20,542 nt of DNA. It comes from Hypsibius dujardini (taxonomy: Eukaryota > Tardigrada > Eutardigrada > Parachela > Hypsibiidae). The position numbers were made by a program, and so were the translations under genes. This document shows, piece after piece, positions 10,985-17,586 of the stretch (positions are counted from its first letter, which is position 1; each line of letters starts with the position of its first letter). The notes under the pieces were generated by a model. It searched no databases. It was not told the DNA's origin and was given only the letters and a program-made list of their open reading frames with translations. Location: positions 1 to 20,542 of the forward strand of contig LRSR01005971.1 in NCBI GenBank assembly GCA_001579985.1, given 5' to 3'.

Positions 10985-11630
10985 CTATTTTACCCCCCCC
11001 CCACTCCTTGGGGCCCAATAGAACCCCGGCTTTTATACCCCTCGCTGAATACAATGATAGGGGCCCAAATAGCGCCCCTGCTATTTGATTCGTCCGTCCG
11101 ACCGACCGTCCGTTCGACCGTCTATCCGTTGTCCACCCGTCTCACCGAACGTTCGATCGATGTCAGCCAGTCCGTCCGTCCGTCTCACCGACGGTCTGAC
11201 AGATGTCCGTCTCACCGACCGCTCGACCGATGTCCGTCCGTCCTCTCACCGATCGTTCGACCGATATCCGTCCGTCCGTCCTCTCACCGATCGTTCGACC
11301 GATATCCGTCCGTCCGTCTGTCTCACCGACCGTTCGACCGATGTCCGTCCGTCCTCTCACCGACCGTTCGACCGATGTCCGTCCGTCCTCTCAACGATCG
11401 TTCGACCGATGTCCGTCCGTGCGTCCACCTGTCTATCCGTCTATCCGTCTATACGGACGGACAGCATGGAATGGGTAAAATAGCAGGGGCGCTATTTGGG
11501 GCCCTGGTGATGTATACAGAGAGGGGTAAAATAGCCAGGGATCAATGGGGCCCACAGGAAGGGATAAAATAGCCGGGGTGCTATTGGGCTCCACACACTA
11601 CAAGGGAGGGAGGGGGGGGGGGTGAAATAG
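10985..11630. mobile_element. Fold-back / MITE-like element with long inverted ends and a minisatellite core
   Basis: The left arm (about 10985-11086) reappears inverted on the right (about 11478-11630). The outer ends are CTATTTTACCCCC... and ...GGGGGTGAAATAG. An inner block of 27 bp (11060-11086 versus 11478-11504) matches inverted at 26 of 27 positions. The blocks CCCAATAG and CCCCGGCT are also shared inverted. The right arm carries an extra copy of a module containing GGCTATTTTA, so it is longer than the left. Between the arms lies only a tandem-repeat core. No transposase is encoded, so it would be non-autonomous. No convincing target-site duplication is visible, so superfamily is unassigned. 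Confidence 0.75.
11090..11460. repeat. Minisatellite core of the fold-back element (34-40-bp units of CCGT-type DNA)
   Basis: Units of roughly 34-40 bp combine TCTCACCGA, CGTTCGACCGAT and a short (CCGT)n run. About eight units, the central ones nearly identical. Every long reading frame across it (Ser/Arg/Pro/Thr/Asp-rich) is a product of the repeat. Confidence 0.88.
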
Positions 11631-12082
11631 GTGTAGCCTATGTATTTTGCTAGATGGTTCGCTCGCCCGCGACCGGATGTGATGTTCGGAGCACCATGCG
11701 ACGACCGATCTGTCTATGTGTCTGTGTGTGTCTGTGTCTGTGTATTGCTTCAGTTACCCGATATCATTGCAATTTATTTATCCCGCGCTTCCTCCCGTTG
11801 CTCCAATTGTCCGTGGCTAACATGTCAAGCACTTGCACAGTCGATGCTAAATTTAAATAGTCAACAGAAGCAGTATAACAACGGCCTACAGTGTAATCAA
11901 ACTAGAGCATGCACTTAGGCACACGTATAATAGGATGTATGGGATGTATTCAGACAATTGAGGCAGACATGTTCTCGGTAAGACGTATCAGTCCAACTTT
12001 TTCACCTCCATTTCCTCAAGCGAATCGGGCTTTTTTTGAGTTTCTGTTGTTCGAATGTAAATTCTTGTTTGCGTCATTGCAG
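11631..12082 (+). other. Upstream flank of the PET-LIM gene with a candidate 5' UTR intron
   Basis: No coding similarity. A donor-like TCG/GTAAGA (GT at 11978) and the clear acceptor TTGCAG (ending 12082) would define a 105-bp 5' UTR intron, in the usual size range of the unexpanded introns here. This is an alternative to the donor at 9984. Confidence 0.35.
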
Positions 12083-12094
12083 AAACCTTAGACA

Positions 12095-12511
12095 ATGACG
12101 GCTGACGTGGTGGATGTTGGACAACCCTGCATTGCTTGCGGGGACAAGTGCCCGGGCTACTCTCCGCACGAGTGGAAAAAGGCCTGCGCCAACTGCAAGT
12201 GCCCGCGGATGGGCCATGAAGTGTTCATCCAAGGTTGGTTCCGCTGGAAGATCGCGCCCCACGCGGAATGAACTCAATTACTGGGTCGAGGACGCAGACC
12301 AAGACTGTGTGCATTAGTTCAAGTCATTTGTAGTTGTTAACGTATGCGGGTTAATTCGCTTTAGGCTCTCTGGCTGTGAAGGACCGAGTGCCGGTGCAGC
12401 TGCCTGACGCCATGCGACAGATCGACAAATCCAAGCTATCCAAATACAACCCGGACAAGTAAGAGACCTTGTCTGTCCGTCTGTCTATTTGTCTGTCTGT
12501 CCGTCTGTCTA

Positions 12512-12548
<37 letters not shown>

Positions 12549-13283
12549 GTGTGTGTGTGTGTGTGTGTCTGTGTGTGTGTCTGTGTGTGTGTCTGTGTGT
12601 CTGTGTGTCTGTCTGTGAGTTTGTCTGTCTGTCGATCTGTTTGGCTGTCTGCCTGTCGCTAAGATAAATATGATGATTGACAGATACATCTGGGCGCCGG
12701 TCGGTCTGGCCCGCGAGAAGATTGAGGAGTACTTCAAGACCATCCCCGAGGAGAAGCGACCGATGAAGAACAGCCCCGGCGAGGTCTACTGGCATCAGCA
12801 GCTGATTTCGCAGTTTCCGCCGCAGGACTTCCAGCTGGAGCAGAGCCACTTCATCGCTCAGGATCACGTGAAGACGTTCGAGGAGTTCACGGCCAGCCGA
12901 AACGAGCACTCACTTGACCGTGGTTACATTCGCGATGTCTGCCCGGAGGCCAGCTCTTGCCATCAGTGCCAGGGAGCCATCGCGAAGGGCTCGGTCGTCG
13001 TCGTGGCGCCAAAGTGCGGCGAGACCGTCTACTTCCATCCCGGGTGCTTTGTCTGCGGCACTTGCAACGAATTGCTCTGCGAACTGGTGTACTGCGTCGC
13101 GCCGCCGCCGTCGGACGAGAACAGCGCCGCCGCCGCCGCCGCCAGTGGTAAGCTTATTATTGCTCCTGTGGGAAATTGGAAATGTCCACATTCAATGTCG
13201 ATTCACTTTCCGAGATCACACACAAATACATACACGTACATAGTACCATAATGCATGAATAGCAATTTACAGTAAATACTAGC

Positions 13284-13338
<55 letters not shown>

Positions 13339-16300
13339 TGAATTTGCAAATCCTATATACGTATTCAAACGAAAATTTTGTACATTTCATGTTTGTTTCG
13401 TATAAATACGTGTATATACTGAATGTCATGCCTAAAGCGATTCCCAACTTCGAAAAAATTCCCCCCCCCCTCTTCGTACAGTACAAATGCACGATGATGA
13501 TAATTTAATTTTGCGCTAACTTCCTCCCTTGCTGTCTCTCTCTCCTCCTCCTCTAATAGGATCAAAATTGTTTTGCGAGCGTCACTTTGCGGAGCAAGTG
13601 AAGCCTCGCTGCGGCGCGTGCGACGAGATGATCTTCGCGGGGGAGTACACCAGAGCGATGAATCGTGATTGGCATGCCAGCCATTTCTGCTGCTCGCACT
13701 GCGTCCAACCGTTGACCGGCAAGCGGTACGTCCTGCGTGAGGGCAACCCGGTCTGTCTCAAGTGCTACGAGGAGCACTTTGCCAATCCGTGCACGGACTG
13801 CCAGCGACCCATCGGCATCGAAGGCCGCGATCTGGCCTACAAGGAAAAGCACTGGCATGAGGCAAGTATACCCTACCACACGCCGTAAAGAAGAACGCGC
13901 GTGGGCGTCGTGACCATCTAGCCCAGTCAGTCAGGCATCGCTTTACAAGGCATTGCATAGTGAATACTCTTTCCGCAACGCCCACGCTGGGTCAACACGA
14001 CTCCAGAACTCGGGCCTGTTCACAGGCCGGATCGTGTCTGCCTGTTCACAGGCCAGGTCGTGTCTGTCTGTTCCCTGGCCAGGTCGTGTCTGTCTGTTCA
14101 CAGGCCAGGTCGTGTCTGCCTGTTCCCAGGCCAGGTCGTGTCTGCCTGGTTGTGTCTGTGTCAAGCCCTTGACGGGTTGGTTGGACCGTCGCATGTCTGT
14201 CTATCCTAATCAAGTCTGTGTGGTCTGTCTGAGTCCGGGTTTGCATTGTCTGCGACTCGCTTTACCATTTTGGACTTGACTTATGTCTGTTTAGTCATGC
14301 CGGCCATCGGTCAGGTGCCTGTCTGAGTTCATGATAGAAATGCCTTAGGAATGCATGGCTGTTGCTAACTTCCTGGGTGTTTGCATGTCTGACTGTCTGT
14401 CTGTGGCTCGCATAACCGTTTGGGCCTTCGCGGTATGTGTCCATCTGATCTTGTCCTTGTCAGTCGGGTGTCTGTCTAAGTCCGTGACTAAAGTGTCTGA
14501 AGAACCCATGCCTGTTGAAAAATCCCTTGACTTTCTCCTGTCTAACTGTCCTTCCTATGTCCGTGGGGTTTGCCTGAGTGTCTGATCACATGTCCTTGTT
14601 ATGTGAACATCTTGTCTGTCTAGCCCTTGTCTGTGAACAGCTTGTCTGTCTAGCCCTTGTCTGTGGACAACTTGTCTGTCTAGCCCTTGTCTGTCAGCTT
14701 GACTGTCTAGTCCTTGTCTGTGAACAGCTTGACTGTCTAGTCCTTGTCTGTGAACAGCTTGACTGTCTAGTCCTTGTCTGTCTAGCCTTTGTCTGTGGAC
14801 AGCTTGTCTGTCTAGCCCTTCATGCTCCCATTTCTGTCATAGCTGTCTCTGTCTGTAATTAGCCGCAGTGTCTGTGTCGTGTTGTAAACCGGTATCTGTG
14901 TTAAAATGGTATCTTTCTTTCCATTGAATAGGCTTGCTTCTTGTGCAGTCTCTGCAAGCAGAGCTTGGTGGACAAGCCGTTCGGAACCAAAGAGGAGAAG
15001 ATCTACTGCGGAAACTGCTACGACACGTCCTTCGGCCAGAAGTGCGACGGTTGCAGCGAAATATTTCGCGTAAGCTTAATAACACAAGTACTGACCGATC
15101 GCGACCCGAAGTCGTCTAGACGTCCAAGATCAATAATCCAACCACGCACGAGGTCCCCTTAGCTCAGTCAGTCAGTCAGTCTGAAGGATGATGTAAATTG
15201 ATTACAAGTTTGCGCGATTAGCTTGGTCTTTCTTCGTCCTTGGAGACTTCTCTACAACTTGAAAAACTTCGATTTGGATAGTTTATTGGGAAAGTAATTG
15301 TTCATCAGCACGGCTCTTGTCCGATTCGAAAATCACTTAGTCACAGTAATGGGCAGCCATCCGAAGCTTGAGTTGAGAGAGGGAGAGTTCCAATAGCCGA
15401 GGGCGCTGTTATATTTACTGTACTTGGTATTGCAATTCGCTTCGAGGAGGAAACTTTTTTGACTCTTTTGACTTTATATAATTATTCTAGGCGGGCACTA
15501 AGAAATTGGAATACAAAGGTCGCCAATGGCACGAGCAGTGCTTTGTCTGTATCTCCTGCAAGCACGCAATTGGAACGGGATCCTTCGTCCCGAAAGATAA
15601 TGAGATCTACTGCGGTCGCTGCTATGAAGAAAAATTCGCGCTTCGTTGCACGAAATGCGCAGGTAAAGTCCGAGGCAAAGAAACGAATAGTCAGACCGGC
15701 AGATAGACAGGCAGAAAAACAGGCAGAAAAACAGGCAGGCAGACAAACAGAGAAACAGGCAGGCAGACAGACAGACAGACAGGCAGACAGGCAGACAGAC
15801 AGACAGACAGTCATACGTGGTTGATTTGTTACATGACTAAATGGCTGTCTAACAGATGTCATCACAACAAACGGTATTACCTACAAAAGCCAACCCTTTC
15901 ACAAGGAATGCTTCTTGTGCACCAACTGCTCTACCCAGCTTGCCGGTCAAAAGTTCACAGTCAAGGAAGACAAGCCATACTGCGCGACTTGCTACGCTCA
16001 GCTCTTTGCTAAGCGCTGCACCGCCTGCCAGCAACCTATCGTTGGACAAAGTGGTGGAAGCACTAAATTCATCTCTTTTGAGGACCGTCACTGGCATAAT
16101 GAGTGTAAGTTGAAGCGTCTGTCTGTCTGTCTGTCTGCCTGTCTGTCTGTCTGCCTGCCTGCCTGCTTGTCTGCCTGTCTGTTTGTCTGCCTGTCTGTTT
16201 GTCTATCTGTCTGTCATTTCATACAATTCTCGTTTGTCTATGCCGTTGTTTCATACACGCACATGTCTTCCTTTTTAGGCTTCTTGTGCTCGCTTTGCCA

Positions 16301-16379
16301 GCAGTCTTTAGTGGGTAAAGGTTTCATCACGGATGAGGAGAACATAATCTGTCCGGATTGCGCCAAGACGAAGTACTAA
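12095..16379 (+). CDS. Lmpt: Limpet/LIM-9-type protein: PET domain plus six LIM domains
   Basis: Coding exons: 12095-12233, 12365-12458, 12684-13147, 13560-13861, 14932-15069, 15491-15662, 15856-16104, 16279-16379 (TAA). They give 552 residues. The start is fixed by an in-frame TAG at 12089-12091 in the same exon, with A at -3 of the ATG. Residues about 12-155 form a PET domain (CIACGDKCPGYSPHEWKKAC near the start). LIM domains begin at about C170, C250, C310, C371, C432 and C491; each keeps its eight Cys/His zinc ligands. PET plus six LIMs is the architecture of fly Limpet and worm LIM-9, relatives of vertebrate FHL, which act as scaffolds in muscle and nucleus (family knowledge). Testin is related but has three LIMs. 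LIM1 carries an Ala-rich insertion. Intron 13862-14931 has a GC donor. Confidence 0.94.
12471..12656. repeat. CTGT/GTGT array in PET-LIM intron 12459-12683
   Basis: CTGT tetramers pass into a (GTGT/CTGT) mixed tract around 12540-12620, then return to CTGT. The 225-bp intron is mostly this array. Confidence 0.92.
13116..13147 (+). repeat. Lmpt: (GCC)n coding repeat encoding an alanine run in LIM1
   Basis: Six consecutive GCC codons (about 13126-13143) follow SDENSA, in a loop between zinc ligands of the first LIM domain. The exon ends right after it. Typical testin/FHL LIM1 domains have only a few residues here, so this is a lineage-specific loop extension. Confidence 0.8.
13283..13338. repeat. 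Perfect (CAGA)14 microsatellite in PET-LIM intron 13148-13559
   Basis: Fourteen uninterrupted CAGA copies, the purest array in the window. It is opposite in orientation to the arrays in the preceding and following introns. The remainder of the 412-bp intron is unique, with a polypyrimidine tract before the acceptor at 13558-13559. Confidence 0.96.
14016..14148. repeat. 26-bp minisatellite in the long PET-LIM intron
   Basis: About five copies of a 26-bp unit containing GGCCAGGTCGTGTCTG and CTGTTC. The unit embeds the same GTCTGTCTG core seen in the tetranucleotide arrays. Confidence 0.88.
14610..14820. repeat. About 30-bp minisatellite in the long PET-LIM intron
   Basis: Units read CTTGTCTGTCTAGCCCTTGT then CTGTGAACAG, roughly seven copies with small deletions. 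The reading frame across it (CEQLVCLALV-like peptide) is an artefact. Confidence 0.9.
15070..15490 (+). other. 421-bp PET-LIM intron with a (CAGT) tract
   Basis: Mostly unique sequence. It contains four to five CAGT tetramers at about 15164-15182 but no CTGT/CAGA array. It is one of only two PET-LIM introns without one; the other is 12234-12364 (131 bp). Confidence 0.7.
15697..15812. repeat. CAGA/CAGG array in PET-LIM intron 15663-15855
   Basis: Imperfect CAGA tetramers with repeated CAGGCAGAAAAA blocks. Opposite in orientation to the array in the next intron. Confidence 0.92.
16118..16213. repeat. CTGT/CTGC array in PET-LIM intron 16105-16278
   Basis: CTGT tetramers with CTGC and CTTG variants inside a 174-bp intron. 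Confidence 0.92.
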
Positions 16380-16445
16380 AAGGTCACAGGCAAGATGTCA
16401 GTCTCCGGTCTACAAGATGCATCTACCATCCCTTTGCCGGCGCGC

Positions 16446-16451
16446 AATAAA
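16446..16451 (+). terminator. AATAAA polyadenylation signal of the PET-LIM gene
   Basis: Canonical hexamer 67 bp after the TAA stop. T-rich sequence follows within 40 bp, consistent with a short 3' UTR. Confidence 0.75.
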
Positions 16452-16840
16452 GGAGCGAGCTTCGCCGTGGCCTTATTTTACTGTCTTCTTCACGTGCATC
16501 ATCATCCACCTTTAATCTGCTTACTTTCAACCAAAAAATTAGGTTCATCTAAGCTAAAATGGCACATTTTCATGCTGCTGCTGCTGCATTATTGTTATTA
16601 TTACTTGAGACGGAGAGTTGATAATTATTTAGTTGTTCGCTTCTTCTCGCATGTTTCGTTTATTAACAAATGCTCTTTCAAACGGCCCAATGAATTGCGA
16701 CTAACACGTTTTCTTCTTTTCTTTTACCACTTTTTTTGTGTAGTATATCTGTATCCACGGTACAGTCTAGTCAAAACCAAATATGAGTTCGAGTCTAGTC
16801 AGCGCGAGTCGTTTAGCATGAACGACATTGCGCGCGGGTT

Positions 16841-16866
16841 CAATCAATCAATCAATCAATCAATCA
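16841..16866. repeat. (CAAT)6 microsatellite
   Basis: Six and a half uninterrupted CAAT tetramers. The complementary TTGATTGA type reappears in the second CDC6 intron and just after the CDC6 stop. Confidence 0.93.
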
Positions 16867-17145
16867 GACCTTGCTGTTTGATTGCTCTTCATTTTTGCAG
16901 CTTACTGTACATGTTCACTTTAAATCTCAATGACAATTATTTTTATTTTTACAACTCTCACAACTTCTGAGTCGGAAGGAAGCTTTGACCGACACAATCC
17001 ATCACGGACGAGTAAATTGGATTCGAATGAATGCGCTGAATTCGAACCGGTACTTCGTGCATTACACTGCCGTGGCGCCATCTACAGTGCCCGGACGCCG
17101 CGTTTAATACGCTCGTAAAAATAGCGCATCAGCTTGTGGGGTATA

Positions 17146-17304
17146 AGCAGATGTTCGGGGAATTCCCGATGACTGTTCGAAATAGCAGTGGCTGTTCGAT
17201 TTAACGCTCACTCGGTTCGCTTGTTAGCAGATGTTCGGGGAATTCCCGATGACTGTTCGAAATAGCACTAGTTGTTCGATTAACGCTCACTCGGTTCGCT
17301 TGTT
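17146..17304. repeat. Tandem duplication of an 80-bp block upstream of CDC6
   Basis: Copy 1 is 17146-17225 and copy 2 is 17226-17304, differing at a handful of positions (CAGTGGCTG versus CACTAGTTG, and one T deleted). A third copy starts (AGCAGA) and stops at once. Each copy holds the palindrome GGGAATTCCC (17158-17167, 17238-17247) and TTCGAA. It sits 280-440 bp before the CDC6 ATG. Confidence 0.93.
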
Positions 17305-17338
17305 AGCAGACAATGCGTGCAACAGGCATTTCTCATCA

Positions 17339-17346
17339 TTTGGCGC
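17339..17346 (+). promoter_or_regulatory. Candidate E2F binding site upstream of CDC6
   Basis: TTTGGCGC fits the E2F consensus TTTSGCGC exactly and lies about 240 bp before the CDC6 start codon. CDC6 is an established E2F target in animals, so position and gene fit. Single short match, hence moderate confidence. Confidence 0.5.
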
Positions 17347-17586
17347 GCAGCTCGCTTCGTTTTCTTTTTTCTTCAAGCGCGTGTGATTATTTATTTATTT
17401 TCAAAGCTTCAAAATTTTCCCCTTTTTTTCCCTCCTCCCTTTCTATCCTGCATTTTTTAAAATTACCCCACCGAATTTTCCAACAACTTTTTTTTCCGCC
17501 TGCCTGCCTTCCCACGCATCAGTTTAATAATATTGAGAGCAATCTTGCAGTAATTTTTTTTTGTGGAAAAAAATTGTGAAAAAAAA

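Larger units (their letters stand above)
13862..14931 (+). other. Lmpt: 1,070-bp GC-AG intron of the PET-LIM gene
   Basis: Frame and LIM3 continuity (HWHE / ACFLCSLC) require the exon end at 13861, giving donor GAG/GCAAGT. A GT at 13866 would break the frame against the acceptor at 14930-14931. It is the longest intron in the window, filled by two separate minisatellites and scattered GTCTG motifs. Confidence 0.85.
16452..17586. other. Intergenic region upstream of CDC6
   Basis: No gene recognised on either strand. It contains a short CTG run near 16576, a (CAAT)n tract, a duplicated 80-bp block, an E2F consensus and a T-rich stretch just before the CDC6 start. A TTGCAG at 17545-17550 could be the acceptor of a 5' UTR intron of CDC6. 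Confidence 0.5.

Noticed and set aside
10841-11572. 243-residue open frame over the fold-back element
   Set aside because: Its Ser/Arg/Pro/Thr content comes from the minisatellite core and inverted arms. There is no family resemblance, and other frames are equally open.
15150-15340. Possible tRNA or tRNA-derived SINE: TTAGCTCAGTCAGT resembles an A box, and GATTCGAAAATC downstream a B box
   Set aside because: The A-box-like part is within a CAGT repeat, the spacing of about 170 bp is wrong for a tRNA, and I could not fold a cloverleaf.
1276-16278. CRISPR-like arrays
   Set aside because: The repeats are uninterrupted tandem units without spacers and lie in animal introns.
17563-17586. Upstream GTG as CDC6 start
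   Set aside because: Eukaryotic initiation favours the ATG at 17587, which has A at -3 and G at +4; the upstream residues (poly-Lys) show no family match.
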